Origin: Ruminococcus sp.
GTDB lineage: Bacteria; Bacillota; Clostridia; Lachnospirales; Lachnospiraceae
DNA: 64,000 bases
Reading direction: 5' to 3'
Assembly: GCA_013911065.1 (NCBI GenBank)
Contig: JACERV010000016.1
Location: 44,575 to 108,574 of the forward strand
Shown here: piece by piece, positions 1 to 9,532 of the stretch
How the letters are laid out: every line of letters starts with the position of its first letter
Numbering within the stretch: the stretch's first letter is position 1
The notes under the pieces: generated by a model
What the model saw: the letters and a program-made list of their open reading frames with translations, nothing else
Told to the model about the DNA's origin: nothing
Databases searched by the model: none
Made by a program: the position numbers and the translations under genes

Positions 1-163
1 GGGCGTACTGGATAACGGACTGCTTCTCCTGAATGTCAGTGAATATATCCAGCTTGTTATCAAAGGATGTATCCTGCTTATCGCAGTTATCTATGATACA
101 ATGTCACGCACAAACAGCGAACGTGTAAAGCGTATCAAGGCAATCAATGCAAATAATAACTAG
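1..163 (+). CDS. Sugar ABC transporter permease, C-terminal fragment (RbsC-like)
   Basis: The window opens inside a gene; reading from base 2 gives 53 residues ending at TAG 161-163. The fragment contains a hydrophobic last membrane segment (VIKGCILLIAVIYD) and a short basic cytoplasmic tail ending KAINANNN, as in RbsC-type sugar permeases of the CUT2 class. Family assignment rests on this tail and on the sugar-binding lipoprotein gene that starts 61 bp downstream. The ATPase is expected upstream, outside the window. A small hairpin (TCCCC/GGGGA, about 169-185) lies between this gene and the binding-protein gene and may stabilise the downstream mRNA, which would fit higher expression of the binding protein; that is inference. 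Confidence 0.75.
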   Translation, partial: GVLDNGLLLLNVSEYIQLVIKGCILLIAVIYDTMSRTNSERVKRIKAINANNN

Positions 164-224
164 TATATTCCCCCTTTAATGGGGATGAAGACAAAATAAT
201 ATTTTATTTCTAGGAGGAAAAGAT

Positions 225-1244
225 ATGAAAAAAAGAATTTTAAGTGTATTTGCAGCGATGTTCCTTTTGACAGGGACTATCACCGGGTGCAGCATGGACT
301 CAGATACCAGCAGCAAAGACAGCAGTTCCACTGAAACAGCATCAAAAGACACCAAAAGTTCCGGGGATTACAAGGTAGGTATCACATTTTCTGATTTGAG
401 CAACCCTGTATGGGCAGAGCTTGTGAAAGAGGCGGAGGCTTATGCAAAAGAAAAAGGAATTTCAGTTACATATGTGGATGCTCAAAGTGACGCTACAAAA
501 CAGGTAACACAGATTGAGAACTTTATTCAGGGAGATATGGATGCCATTATTGTCTGCGCAGTAGAATCAAATGCAGTTGCAGATGTAACAAAAAAAGCGC
601 AGGATGCCGGAATTTATGTTGTAGGTTATACACAGACTCTCGAGAACTGCGATGCCCAGTACCTTGTAGATCCGTATAATACAGGATATGCATGCGGAGA
701 GCGTGCTGCTGAGTGGATTAATGAAAACTACGGTGACGAAGAAGTCGTAGAGTGGGCACTGATGGATTTACCTGAATTTCCTGAGATTATTGAACGTGCA
801 AACGGAATCAAAGCCGGAATTGAGGAAAATACAAAAAATACAAAGCTGGTAGCAACTGCTTCCGCACTCACCTCTGAGGAAGGCGTAAAAAATGCTGAGA
901 CATTCCTTCAGGCTCACCCTGATATCAAAGCAATCTGCTGTATCGGCGGCGGTGGAAGTGTAGGCGGAAATGAAGGAATCAAATCTGCAGGAATCACAGA
1001 CTTTAACTCTATCGGCCTGTTTGGAATTGATGCTACAGAAAATGAAATCCTGAACATCATCAACGGCGAACCTCAGAAATCCTCTGTCAGCCTGGGCGGC
1101 GGAAAAGCACACGGACGTGCTCTGGTGGACATTACTTCTGACCTGCTTGAAGGTAAAGACGTGGAAAAAGACCAGTACATGCCAATCGAGGTAATTGATT
1201 CATCTAATGCACAGGAATACTATGATACCATTTATGCTAAATAG
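225..1244 (+). CDS. Sugar/polyol ABC transporter substrate-binding lipoprotein (RbsB/PBP type I family)
   Basis: A 339-aa periplasmic-binding-protein homologue that should be tethered outside the membrane and deliver substrate to the permease encoded just upstream. A type II signal peptide with lipobox LTGTITGC puts the lipidated Cys near residue 22, followed by a Ser/Thr/Asp-rich linker. The mature domain starts YKVGITFSDLSNPVW, the usual start of the Peripla_BP_4 fold, and contains the paired motif DAIIVCAVESNAV. The start is set by AGGAGG seven bases before ATG. The ligand cannot be read directly. The polyol-type dehydrogenase 17 bp downstream suggests a tetritol or related polyol rather than ribose; that is inference. 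Confidence 0.9.
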   Translation: MKKRILSVFAAMFLLTGTITGCSMDSDTSSKDSSSTETASKDTKSSGDYKVGITFSDLSNPVWAELVKEAEAYAKEKGISVTYVDAQSDATKQVTQIENFIQGDMDAIIVCAVESNAVADVTKKAQDAGIYVVGYTQTLENCDAQYLVDPYNTGYACGERAAEWINENYGDEEVVEWALMDLPEFPEIIERANGIKAGIEENTKNTKLVATASALTSEEGVKNAETFLQAHPDIKAICCIGGGGSVGGNEGIKSAGITDFNSIGLFGIDATENEILNIINGEPQKSSVSLGGGKAHGRALVDITSDLLEGKDVEKDQYMPIEVIDSSNAQEYYDTIYAK

Positions 1245-1261
1245 GAAGAAGGAGAACATCT

Positions 1262-2326
1262 ATGGAAAGAACAATGAAAGCACTCTTATCTTACGCACCT
1301 TATGATAACCGTTATGAGGACGTTCCGGTTCCAACAATCAGTGACGGAGAAATTCTGCTCAAAGTAAAAGGCTGCGGTATCTGTGCGGGTGATGTTAAAT
1401 CATACCACGGCGGAATCCGTATCTGGGGGACTTCTGAAGAGAACCGGTACATTGAGGCTCCCTGCATCGGCGGGCATGAATTTTACGGTGAAATCGTTGA
1501 GAAGGCTGACGACGTTGAAGGGTTTGAAGTAGGTGATACCATTGTTACTGAACAGATTGTTCCATGCGGAATCTGTAAATTCTGCCGGGAAGGAAAATAC
1601 TGGATGTGTACAAGATCAGCAGTATTTGGATTCAAACAGTATGCAAACGGCGGCTTTGCAGAATACGTAAAGCTGGATAAAAACTGCCTGAACCATAAAA
1701 TCCCTAAAAGCTTCACCCCTGAACAAGCTGCCCTTGTCGAGCCAATTGCATGCGGTATGCACGCCATAGAACGTGCCAGTATCCAGCACAGTGATGTCGT
1801 GGTTATTGCAGGACTTGGAGCCATCGGATTATCCATGGTCAACATGGCTTCCCTCTGCCTCCCAAAACTGGTTATCGGTATTGATGTTAAAGCAAACCGT
1901 CTGGCAATGGGAAAGGATTTCGGAGCTGACATAGTATTGAACCCAATGGAATGTAATGTAGTGGAAGAAATTATGAAACTGACCGGTGGTCTTGGCTGTG
2001 ATGTATATGTAGAAGCATCTGGAAGCCCCAAAAGCGTTACACAGGGAATGGATTCATTAAAGAACCTGGGACGTTACGTTCAGATGGGTGTATTTGCGGA
2101 AGAAGTAACCGCAGATTGGAATACAATCGGAGACGGAAAAGAACTCACTATTATCGGATCCCATCTTTCCGCACTTACCTTCCCCGCTGTTATCAAGGGA
2201 ATTGCATCCGGGCTGATTAAAACAGATGGGCTGATTTCTCACAAATTTGCCCTTGCAGACTGGAAGGAAGCATTTGAGGCTGCTGAAAAAGATCCAAATG
2301 CCGTAAAGGTTATGCTCATACCATAA
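1262..2326 (+). CDS. Zinc-dependent medium-chain alcohol/polyol dehydrogenase (erythritol/threitol dehydrogenase-like)
   Basis: A 354-aa medium-chain dehydrogenase, expected to oxidise a secondary hydroxyl of a polyol with NAD(P). Catalytic zinc ligands are the Cys in KGCGICAGD and the His-Glu in GGHEF. The structural zinc lobe is complete, with four Cys in CGICKFCREGKYWMC. The Rossmann signature is VIAGLGAIGLS. The lobe spacing and the segment EQIVPCGIC resemble erythritol/L-threitol dehydrogenases as I remember them, so substrate is tentative. It follows the binding protein by 17 bp with AAGGAG before the ATG, so import and first oxidation appear co-transcribed. A second in-frame ATG lies 12 bases downstream. 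Confidence 0.85.
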   Translation: MERTMKALLSYAPYDNRYEDVPVPTISDGEILLKVKGCGICAGDVKSYHGGIRIWGTSEENRYIEAPCIGGHEFYGEIVEKADDVEGFEVGDTIVTEQIVPCGICKFCREGKYWMCTRSAVFGFKQYANGGFAEYVKLDKNCLNHKIPKSFTPEQAALVEPIACGMHAIERASIQHSDVVVIAGLGAIGLSMVNMASLCLPKLVIGIDVKANRLAMGKDFGADIVLNPMECNVVEEIMKLTGGLGCDVYVEASGSPKSVTQGMDSLKNLGRYVQMGVFAEEVTADWNTIGDGKELTIIGSHLSALTFPAVIKGIASGLIKTDGLISHKFALADWKEAFEAAEKDPNAVKVMLIP

Positions 2327-2340
2327 AGAATAGAAACATC

Positions 2341-2364
2341 AAGGGGCCGGTACGCTGGCCCCTT
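2341..2364 (+). terminator. Hairpin at end of the ABC/dehydrogenase operon
   Basis: Perfect 8-bp inverted repeat AAGGGGCC / GGCCCCTT with an 8-nt loop, 14 bp after the dehydrogenase stop. No U-tract follows on the + strand, so it may be a weak or factor-assisted terminator. It also separates the + operon from the converging nuclease gene. Confidence 0.6.
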
Positions 2365-2410
2365 AAAAGAACCGCTGAATCAGAATTACTTCTCGTAAAA
2401 TAATAGAACG

Positions 2411-3412
2411 TTATTTTTCCTTATTATACTCTAATGCATCATACTCTCTCCGTAATTCTCGCAGCAACTCCTCTTCACTTGGCAGATATAGCTTGTACTT
2501 TGAAGCGAAAATCTGTGTTTCATTTTCTGGTAACGTATACTTAACCACAGATTCACTTTTGTCCGCGCACAGTACAATTCCTATTGGTGGATTATCTCCT
2601 TCATTCATCAATTCACGTTCATAGTAATGTACATACATCTGCATCTGTCCCAAATCCTGATGTGACAAATCTCCAATTTTCAGATCAATTAATACAAAAC
2701 ACTTTAAGATGTAATTATAAAAGACAAGGTCGATTCGGAAATGACGCCCATCAAATGTAATTCTTTTCTGTCTGGCAACGAACGAAAATCCTCTCCCCAA
2801 TTCCAAAAGGAACTTCTGCAAATGTGTAATCATAGCTTCTTCTAAATCATTCTCATAAAAATCATCATTCGGATTCAATCCCAGGAACTCTAATACATAT
2901 GGATCACGAATAATATCTTCTGGTACTTTTGCAGGTTCCAGTTTCTGAATTTCTTCTGAAACACTTTCTTTATTCTGGCTGGAAAGTAACCTTTCATAAA
3001 AGAATGAATTAATTTGCCTTTCTAACTGTCGCGTGCTCCAATTTGATTTTATCGCTTCTTCTATATAGAACTGACGAGCATTTTCATTTTCTACACGCAT
3101 AAGCAGACGATAATGTGTCCAACTCAATTCGCTACGCAATGCGTAGCTTTTTGGAAAAGTAAGATAAAACTGCCGCATATTTTTAAGATTTGCAGCAGTA
3201 AAGCCTTTTCCGAAATCTGCTGTCATCTGTTTGGATAATTCTGCTATTAATCCAGCTCCATACTCAGCCTTCTCCTCTCCGTCCTGCTGTTCCACAATGC
3301 TTTTTCCTATATTCCAGTATGCCTCAACCATTGCAAAGTTTGCTGTTTTATATACTTTATTTCTAGCTTCTGAAAGAATACTTTTAATTTGTTCATAAAA
3401 TTGCTGTTCCAT
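2411..3412 (-). CDS. PDDEXK nuclease domain protein (DUF1016, YhcG family)
   Basis: A 333-aa member of the DUF1016/YhcG family. The N-terminal half is the helical/winged-helix DUF1016_N region (ARNKVYKTANFAMVEAYWNIG). The C-terminal half carries a PD-(D/E)XK core: Asp in FRIDLVFYN, then (D)xK in FVLIDLKIGDL, with a following Q-rich helix (DLGQMQMYVHYY). Members are often found near restriction-modification or mobile genes, but no partner is present here, so it looks solitary. I place the start at 3412 because AAAGGAAG precedes that ATG at good spacing, whereas an upstream in-frame ATG (3427) overlaps that ribosome site and lacks its own. Biological role is unknown. Confidence 0.85.
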   Translation of the reverse strand: MEQQFYEQIKSILSEARNKVYKTANFAMVEAYWNIGKSIVEQQDGEEKAEYGAGLIAELSKQMTADFGKGFTAANLKNMRQFYLTFPKSYALRSELSWTHYRLLMRVENENARQFYIEEAIKSNWSTRQLERQINSFFYERLLSSQNKESVSEEIQKLEPAKVPEDIIRDPYVLEFLGLNPNDDFYENDLEEAMITHLQKFLLELGRGFSFVARQKRITFDGRHFRIDLVFYNYILKCFVLIDLKIGDLSHQDLGQMQMYVHYYERELMNEGDNPPIGIVLCADKSESVVKYTLPENETQIFASKYKLYLPSEEELLRELRREYDALEYNKEK

Positions 3413-3427
3413 GATTCTTCCTTTCAT

Positions 3428-4004
3428 TAACTATATTTATGGCATCTGTTATCTCCTAATCAATCATCTGTTTTCGCTTCTTGATTAGTAAGGCTTGCAA
3501 AGCACTAACGCTTGACCATTAATGCTTTCCCATCTAAATCCCCTTAGATTACACCCTCCGATCTTGATATGCTTTCAGTATACCATACAACTGCATGAAT
3601 TCACCGAAGTATTTTATATCAAGTTGCGAACTATAAGATTTTAAATGGAGTTTCATTTAAATCTGGTCAGTAATATTTGATTTTTCAATATTATTCTCTT
3701 TTTTTACTTTTAATATCTTTTTTTATTCTTTCCGCATTACAATAAAAATATAGTTTTTATATTCCTAAGATACGTGATTATTTTATAATCCTGCATTTTT
3801 TTGTCATAGGTATTTGCTTTCTAAAATGGTTATTCAGTTTTTTATTCACGGATTATGCTTCGAACATGAAGCGCCGGGATAAGATTTCGCAGCTTGATAT
3901 AGGCAAGAACGCCTGCCGCTTGATGTATCTATCATAATACAGCAAGTTAATTATGACAAGATATTTTTCAATTCAAAATGTTTACAAAAGTGCTTATAAT
4001 AAGT
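3428..4004. other. AT-rich non-coding interval with a short GC-richer relic
   Basis: No convincing gene. Most of the interval is T/A-rich. A compositionally distinct stretch at about 3846-3940 has clearly higher GC than its surroundings and is open on both strands for about 25-30 codons, without a ribosome site or recognisable family. It may be a decayed gene fragment. A short inverted repeat (CTAATCAATC / GATTAGTA region) lies near 3460-3490. Confidence 0.4.
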
Positions 4005-4035
4005 GAAGCCGCTAATCGTTAAGATTAGCGGCTTC
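4005..4035 (-). terminator. Strong hairpin after the aconitase-family gene
   Basis: 13-bp perfect stem GAAGCCGCTAATC / GATTAGCGGCTTC with a 5-nt loop, 50 bp beyond the stop of the minus-strand hydratase. A true U-tract is missing on the minus strand; the plus side is moderately T-rich, so direction of action is uncertain. Confidence 0.65.
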
Positions 4036-4085
4036 TGTCTATTATTACTTTATCTTAAAAAAGGTCTAACCCTCTTCCAAATGCT

Positions 4086-6353
4086 TTAATCTCTATAATA
4101 GTTAATAAGGCATCCTTTTAATATAATTTCTCTTTCTGCATCTGTGAGTTCACCAAGGCGGAATTCAATTTCTTCCAGGCTGTCTCCTACAACATATGCC
4201 TTTATCACATCCGCTTTATCCTCCACTGCCTTTCTTACATCAGGAACAAAGATATAGTCCCCATTTTTAAATGGCAGGTTTTCATGATCTGCATCTGTTA
4301 AGAAAGGAAGCATTCCCCAGTTAATCAGATTAGAGCGGTAGCGTTTTGTTGCATATCCATTTGCAATATTTGCCCATCCGCCAAGCACCTTCTGACAGGA
4401 AGCCGCTTGTTCTCTCGCGGAGCCATCTCCTGGTTTTACAGCGAAAATCGTACTTCCTACACCAAGGTTTCCTTCTCCTGCTTCAGGATAAGATTCTCTG
4501 ACCTTTGCCATTACCGGCTTTAACTCTTCCAGCACGTCCAATGGACATGTATTTTCCTCAATTGCCTTCTGTGCTGTCTGCACTTCTTTAGCACGTCCTA
4601 CATAAGCCGGGTCCTTTCTGGAAAGTGTAAACTCCGCAAGTCCAAGAGGATTGGAGCGGTAGGAAGATGTCTCCCCGGAAGGAATCAACTCATCAGTAGT
4701 CGTTACCGGATCATGAATCTCAGAAACTACCTTCAGAACCAAATTTTGAGGTAATGCGGACATCTTAGGCCAATCCTTAATATTCGGACCAAATTTAATT
4801 TCTACACTTGGGTCAGCAACACCCTGACTGTCAAATACGCGGTTTTCATAAATACTCTTATCAAAATGATACTTTTGTCCCTTATACTCCACATCTATAG
4901 CTGTAGCAGGTGTCAAAAATCCTTTGTTAGCCGCTGTGGCTGCAATAGAACGTGCATCCATAAGCGCAACAGAGGCAATCTGCCCACTTTGGAGCTTAGA
5001 ACCTTCACGGTTCGGAAAGTTTCTCGTTGAATGACGAATAGAGAATGCATTGTTGGCAGGTGTATCTCCTGCACCAAAACATGGTCCGCAGAACGCTGTC
5101 TTCACAACTGTACCTGCTGCCATGAGGTCAGCAACCGCACCATTTTTCACTAATTCCATATAAATTGGCGTACTTGCCGGATATACACTGAATGTAAATT
5201 CATCATGTCCAATATTCTTTCCTTTTATAATATCAGCCGCAGCACAGATATTTTCAAATCCGCCGCCGGCACATCCCGCAATAATTCCCTGCTCCACATA
5301 GAGCCTGTCATTTACAACTTTATCCTGCAGTGAATAATCTACCGCACCGCCTAGGCTTACAATTGCTTTCTTTTCCACATCATGTAAAATGTCTTTCAGA
5401 TTTGCATTTACTTCATCGATTGTATATACATTGCTTGGATGGAACGGCATCGCAATCATAGGCTTAATTTCACTTAAATTTACATAAACCATGCCGTCAT
5501 AGTACGCAACAGCTCCCGGATTCAGCTCTTTATAATCCTCACTTCTTCCGTGAATCTCGTAGTATTCCTGAATCTTTTCATCCGTTTTCCAAATGGATGA
5601 CAAACAGGTAGTCTCCGTTGTCATAACATCAACGCCCATACGGAAGTCGGCACTTAACTTGTCCACACCCGGTCCTACAAATTCCATCACTTTATTATTT
5701 ACATAGCCATTTCCAAATGTTGCCCCAATAATTGCCAGTGCAACATCCTGAGGTCCTACCCCTTTCATTGGCTCCCCATCCAGGTAAATACCAATAACAC
5801 CTGGCATGTTAATATCATAAGTCTTGTTCAAAAGTTGTTTTACAAGCTCCGGTCCGCCCTCACCCATGGCCATTGTTCCAAGAGCGCCATACCGGGTGTG
5901 GCTGTCTGAACCAAGAATCATCTTACCGCCTCCGGAAAGTACCTCACGGGCATACTGGTGAATCACGGCCTGATGAGGAGGTACATAAACTCCGCCATAC
6001 TTCTTTGCACAGGTCAGGCCAAACATATGGTCATCCTCATTAATTGTACCACCTACCGCACATAAACTGTTATGGCAGTTTGTCAGTACATAAGGAACCG
6101 GGAATTTCTCAAGTCCTGAAGCTCTGGCCGTCTGTATAATTCCAACAAAAGTTATATCATGTGATGTGAGCTTATCAAACTTAATTTGTAAATGCTCCAT
6201 ATCAGATGTTGTATTATGCTCCTTCAGAATTCCGTAGGCTATGGTATTCTGAGCTGCTTCTTCCTTCGTAACAGCAATGATAATATTGCCTGTATCTTCA
6301 ACTATTTCAGTGCCATTTTTCAAATAAACACCGTTTTCATATAGTTTTATCAT
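4086..6353 (-). CDS. Aconitase-superfamily hydratase, YbhJ-like
   Basis: A 755-aa protein of the aconitase/isopropylmalate isomerase superfamily, expected to bind a [4Fe-4S] cluster and (de)hydrate a hydroxy acid. Three candidate cluster Cys are visible: one in [13 protein letters not shown] and two in [11 protein letters not shown]. The substrate-loop signature [11 protein letters not shown] corresponds to the SNRNF motif of aconitases. The domain-4 arginine region ([16 protein letters not shown]) is also present. Overall order and length fit E. coli YbhJ rather than AcnA/AcnB, and no citrate synthase or isocitrate dehydrogenase is nearby, so the true substrate is open. The start at 6353 is set by AGGAGG seven bases upstream; 33 further in-frame codons upstream lack a ribosome site. 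Confidence 0.85.
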   Translation of the reverse strand: MIKLYENGVYLKNGTEIVEDTGNIIIAVTKEEAAQNTIAYGILKEHNTTSDMEHLQIKFDKLTSHDITFVGIIQTARASGLEKFPVPYVLTNCHNSLCAVGGTINEDDHMFGLTCAKKYGGVYVPPHQAVIHQYAREVLSGGGKMILGSDSHTRYGALGTMAMGEGGPELVKQLLNKTYDINMPGVIGIYLDGEPMKGVGPQDVALAIIGATFGNGYVNNKVMEFVGPGVDKLSADFRMGVDVMTTETTCLSSIWKTDEKIQEYYEIHGRSEDYKELNPGAVAYYDGMVYVNLSEIKPMIAMPFHPSNVYTIDEVNANLKDILHDVEKKAIVSLGGAVDYSLQDKVVNDRLYVEQGIIAGCAGGGFENICAAADIIKGKNIGHDEFTFSVYPASTPIYMELVKNGAVADLMAAGTVVKTAFCGPCFGAGDTPANNAFSIRHSTRNFPNREGSKLQSGQIASVALMDARSIAATAANKGFLTPATAIDVEYKGQKYHFDKSIYENRVFDSQGVADPSVEIKFGPNIKDWPKMSALPQNLVLKVVSEIHDPVTTTDELIPSGETSSYRSNPLGLAEFTLSRKDPAYVGRAKEVQTAQKAIEENTCPLDVLEELKPVMAKVRESYPEAGEGNLGVGSTIFAVKPGDGSAREQAASCQKVLGGWANIANGYATKRYRSNLINWGMLPFLTDADHENLPFKNGDYIFVPDVRKAVEDKADVIKAYVVGDSLEEIEFRLGELTDAEREIILKGCLINYYRD

Positions 6354-6505
6354 GATTAATCCTCCTAGCATACTTATTAACTCGTTACTGCTTATCATTT
6401 TAGCATGATAAAGAATAGATGTAAATTGGGAAATTTCCCTCTCAAGCCACATCCCCCTCTGCGTAAGGTCTAAAAAGGCAGTACCCTGTCAGGCACCGCC
6501 TCAAA

Positions 6506-7084
6506 TTAATTTGTCTCTCTAAGAATTTTAATAACTTCGAGTTCTGTCTCACCCAGCGAAATAAAATCCTCTCTTTGAATCACAATAGGTTTCTGAATCT
6601 TCTTGCCATTTAAGAATGTATGGTTCTTTGAACCTTCATCTCTGAGGTACAATTTATCCTTCCTTCGTATAATTGCACAATGAACCTTAGAAATCTTCCT
6701 GTCATTGGTGAGAGATAAAAATTCCTCAAAAGCCACTTCTTTTGTGGTTCTGCCAATTCCAATATTATCATAGAAAATATAGGTGTACCGCTCCTGGGTA
6801 TCGGTGTCTTCTAAAATAACCTTCCAGCGCCTTTTCTTTCCTGATGAATTCCCAGTATCTGCATCCAAGTCGTCATCTTCCAACTCCTGCTCTGTACCAG
6901 CCCTTCTGCGCTTTCTGGCCGGCCTCTTGTCCTCGTAATCATCTTCTTCTATGTCATACTCTTCATCAAGCTCATATTTCCTGTATTCTTTTCTCTCTTT
7001 TACTATTGTTACTACTGTCGCGATTATAGTAACTAAAATCAAAACTGCCAAGACTATCAGAATAATCCAGTACATCATTTGCAT
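6506..7084 (-). CDS. Membrane-anchored FHA domain protein
   Basis: A 192-aa protein with one N-terminal membrane segment (about residues 5-28, WIILIVLAVLILVTIIATVV), an acidic then basic linker (about 35-85), and a C-terminal forkhead-associated domain. FHA landmarks are visible in order: IGIGRT, then RKISKVHCAI, then GSKNHTFLNGKKI. Such domains read phosphothreonine on partner proteins, implying an inside-facing sensor for a Ser/Thr kinase pathway; no kinase is in the window. AAGGAG sits six to seven bases before the ATG at 7084. In related genomes FHA domains occur fused to DUF6382 proteins of Tad loci, while the DUF6382 gene here (about 17 kb) lacks one. A functional link between the two is inference only. 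Confidence 0.85.
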   Translation of the reverse strand: MQMMYWIILIVLAVLILVTIIATVVTIVKERKEYRKYELDEEYDIEEDDYEDKRPARKRRRAGTEQELEDDDLDADTGNSSGKKRRWKVILEDTDTQERYTYIFYDNIGIGRTTKEVAFEEFLSLTNDRKISKVHCAIIRRKDKLYLRDEGSKNHTFLNGKKIQKPIVIQREDFISLGETELEVIKILRETN

Positions 7085-7184
7085 ATCAACTCCTTCAGGA
7101 GTTAATCTTACTATATTTTTCCGGTTCAGGCAAGTTAATACGCCTTTTTTGTATATACTTTTAGGAATAACCTTCTATTCCAGC

Positions 7185-7988
7185 CTAATTCTCGTATTCA
7201 CATATATACCCTAATTTTCCTGAATAAGCCGGTTCTGCAGCCAGCATATTATCAGGGATGTCATTCCATACGAACCTCTTCTCTCCGTCAAAGAAGAACA
7301 AGTCCATATACAACTCTTCCAGACTTCCATCCTTATAGCTTGGTTCTCCCTTTTTCCATTCATCCGAACACCAGCTATCATCAGAATTTAACTTTTCTCC
7401 AAATAGCTTGTTATCTTCATTTACCCAGTAGTAATCTGAAGAACTACTATCTCTTCTCCCGCCAATGTGGAAAAAGATATTCGTCATCTTCTGTTTGCTG
7501 ATTTCTTTTCTGATATATTCATATTCACTTGAGCTGTTGATTCTGACAAGATACCCCCCACGGTCAATACAGTCCTGGAAAGCTTCCTGCCATGTGCCAT
7601 CACTCAGAATATATTCATATCTGTGAATTCCTGTATCATCTCCAGGAATAGAAGTATCATAAGTACTTCCACTATTATCCGCCACGCTGTCATCCTGGGA
7701 TGAGTTTTGGGCATCATCCTGGGAGTTATTTTTCTTATCATCCCCTCCAGTTGTTTCCCCGCTATCCGGCTTATCCTTCTTTGTACTATCACCTGTGCCG
7801 GAATTTATATCATCCTTCTTATTTCCGGCATTTTTTGATTCATTCACAGATGTTGTTTTATCTGTGCTTTTCGTTTCTTTTTTCACGATCATGGTTCCCG
7901 TCACTATACCGGCCCCTATACCCACTGCAAATACTAAAATAATTATTATAATAATCCATACCTTGCGGTTGTTCTTTGATCCTTTCAT
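7185..7988 (-). CDS. Membrane-anchored C-type-lectin-like domain protein
   Basis: A 267-aa protein with a basic N-terminus, one membrane helix (VWIIIIIILVFAVGIGAGIV), a long low-complexity Asp/Ser/Thr/Lys-rich stalk of about 85 residues, and a C-terminal C-type-lectin fold. Lectin-fold cues are TWQEAFQDCIDRGGYLVRI (the usual W-x-A-x-x-C-x-x-x-G-G-x-L start), the YYWVNEDN segment, the paired Cys in SWCSDEW, FVWNDIPDN (WND motif) and the final GYICEYE. The classical EPN/QPD sugar motif is not evident, so carbohydrate binding is not assured. GGAGG precedes the ATG at 7988; the ATG eleven codons upstream has no ribosome site. It follows pgi after a terminator and precedes the FHA gene on the same strand. 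Confidence 0.8.
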   Translation of the reverse strand: MKGSKNNRKVWIIIIIILVFAVGIGAGIVTGTMIVKKETKSTDKTTSVNESKNAGNKKDDINSGTGDSTKKDKPDSGETTGGDDKKNNSQDDAQNSSQDDSVADNSGSTYDTSIPGDDTGIHRYEYILSDGTWQEAFQDCIDRGGYLVRINSSSEYEYIRKEISKQKMTNIFFHIGGRRDSSSSDYYWVNEDNKLFGEKLNSDDSWCSDEWKKGEPSYKDGSLEELYMDLFFFDGEKRFVWNDIPDNMLAAEPAYSGKLGYICEYEN

Positions 7989-8024
7989 CTTCTTTGTCCT
8001 CCATCTATTAACTTTTATCATTAT

Positions 8025-8059
8025 AGAAAAACAGAAGCCTCTGATTCTAAGGCCTCTGT
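8025..8059 (-). terminator. Intrinsic terminator after pgi
   Basis: On the minus strand ACAGAGGCC / GGCTTCTGT forms a 9-bp stem (one G-U) with an 11-nt loop, followed by TTTTT. It lies 30 bp beyond the pgi stop and just upstream of the lectin-like gene, so the two are probably separate transcripts. Confidence 0.85.
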
Positions 8060-8088
8060 CTACTAGAACTTCCTACAATCCATACTAT

Positions 8089-9438
8089 TTATAGTCTCTT
8101 TAATAACGCTTCTCTTTCCTTTTCATATCCTGGTTTACCTAAAAGAGCGAACATGTTCTTCTTATAGCTCTCTACACCTGGCTGATTAAATGGATTCACG
8201 CCGAGTAAGTATCCACTTACGCCAACTGCAAATTCAAAGAAGTAAAACAATTGCCCCAAATAAAACTCTGTCTGCTCCGGAATCGTCACCAACAGATTCG
8301 GCACATTGCCGTCTGTATGGGCAAGAATTGTTCCATTCATTGCGCTCTTATTGATAAAATCTACCGTCTTTCCTGTCAGATAATTCAACCCGTCCAGGTC
8401 AACCGGTTCTTCATTCATGATAAGCTCTGACTGGGAAGCCTCCACATTCAGAACTGTCTCAAATAAAATTCTATTTCCATCCTGGATAAACTGTCCCATG
8501 GAGTGCAGATCGGTCGTCAAATCTACTGATGCCGGGAAAATGCCCCGCTGGTCTTTACCTTCGCTTTCTCCATACAACTGCTTCCACCATTCAGATACAT
8601 AGTGCAGGCTTGGCTCATAATTAGCCAAAACTTCTATCGTCTTGCCCTTTCTCAGCAAAATATTGCGGACTGCCGCATACTGCAGGGCATCATTTTCTGC
8701 AAAATCATTCTCCAATGCTTCTTTTCTTGCTGTCTGAGCGCCTTCCATCAGCTTTGTGATGTCTGCGCCGCTCACCGCGATTGGAAGGAGGCCCACTGCT
8801 GTCAATACTGAAAAACGTCCCCCAACATCATCCGGTACTACAAAAGTCTCATATCCTTCCTCTGTAGCAAGATTCTTCAAAGCGCCTCTGGATTTATCCG
8901 TGGTCGCATAAATTCTCTTTGCTGCTCCCTCTTTCCCATATTTTTTTTCCAATATATCCTTAAATACACGGAAGGCGATGGCTGGCTCTGTGGTAGTTCC
9001 TGATTTGGAAATCATATTGACGGAAAAATCCCTGTCACCCACTACGTCTATTAAATCTTTTATGTATGCACTGCTGATACTGTTGCCCACGTAGTAAATC
9101 TCGGGAGACTTTCTAATCTCTTCGGAAACAATATTTGCAAATGAATGTCCCAGGAAATCGATTGCTGCTCTTGCTCCGAGATAAGAGCCGCCAATACCGA
9201 TTACCAGTAGCACTTTAGAATCGCTGCGAATCTGTTCCGCTGCTTTCTTAATACGTGCAAATTCTTCCTTATCATAATCAACCGGAAGGTCAATCCATCC
9301 CAGGAAGTCATTTCCTGCCCCTGTCTTTGCAACAAGCTTGTCCTTGGCCTGAGCAGCCAGGTCGCTCATATATTCCAACTCATGTTCCTGAATAAAACTA
9401 CTCGCCTTTGAATAATCAAATGTAACTTTCTTAGCCAT
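8089..9438 (-). CDS. pgi: Glucose-6-phosphate isomerase
   Basis: A 449-aa protein of the length typical of Firmicute/archaeal-type bacterial PGI, interconverting glucose-6-P and fructose-6-P in the cytosol. Family landmarks: the first sugar-phosphate isomerase site [13 protein letters not shown], the phosphate-binding [11 protein letters not shown] segment, the PGI signature region [16 protein letters not shown], and the catalytic Glu region [17 protein letters not shown]. The C-terminal [16 protein letters not shown] is also typical. AGGAAGGG precedes ATG. The gene stands alone between two terminator or repeat signals, as expected for a housekeeping transcript. Confidence 0.97.
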   Translation of the reverse strand: MAKKVTFDYSKASSFIQEHELEYMSDLAAQAKDKLVAKTGAGNDFLGWIDLPVDYDKEEFARIKKAAEQIRSDSKVLLVIGIGGSYLGARAAIDFLGHSFANIVSEEIRKSPEIYYVGNSISSAYIKDLIDVVGDRDFSVNMISKSGTTTEPAIAFRVFKDILEKKYGKEGAAKRIYATTDKSRGALKNLATEEGYETFVVPDDVGGRFSVLTAVGLLPIAVSGADITKLMEGAQTARKEALENDFAENDALQYAAVRNILLRKGKTIEVLANYEPSLHYVSEWWKQLYGESEGKDQRGIFPASVDLTTDLHSMGQFIQDGNRILFETVLNVEASQSELIMNEEPVDLDGLNYLTGKTVDFINKSAMNGTILAHTDGNVPNLLVTIPEQTEFYLGQLFYFFEFAVGVSGYLLGVNPFNQPGVESYKKNMFALLGKPGYEKEREALLKRL

Positions 9439-9470
9439 TGTTTACCCTTCCTCTCTGTATATGTTTTCAT

Positions 9471-9502
9471 ATCTTCTTGAACATTAGCAGTTCAAGAAGC
9501 AT
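9471..9502. repeat. Dispersed palindromic repeat, copy 1 (single)
   Basis: Perfect 10-bp arms CTTCTTGAAC / GTTCAAGAAG (9473-9482 and 9490-9499) around ATTAGCA. Lies in the pgi leader region, 35 bp upstream of its start codon. It belongs to the same family as copies near 16.65, 25.64, 29.16, 31.23, 37.07 and 60.27 kb. Confidence 0.8.
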
Positions 9503-9532
9503 ATTTAATTCTACCAAATATATCCTTCTTAA

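Noticed and set aside
2411..3412. Calling the DUF1016 nuclease part of a defence island
   Set aside because: No restriction, methyltransferase, toxin or CRISPR partner flanks it; its neighbours are metabolic.
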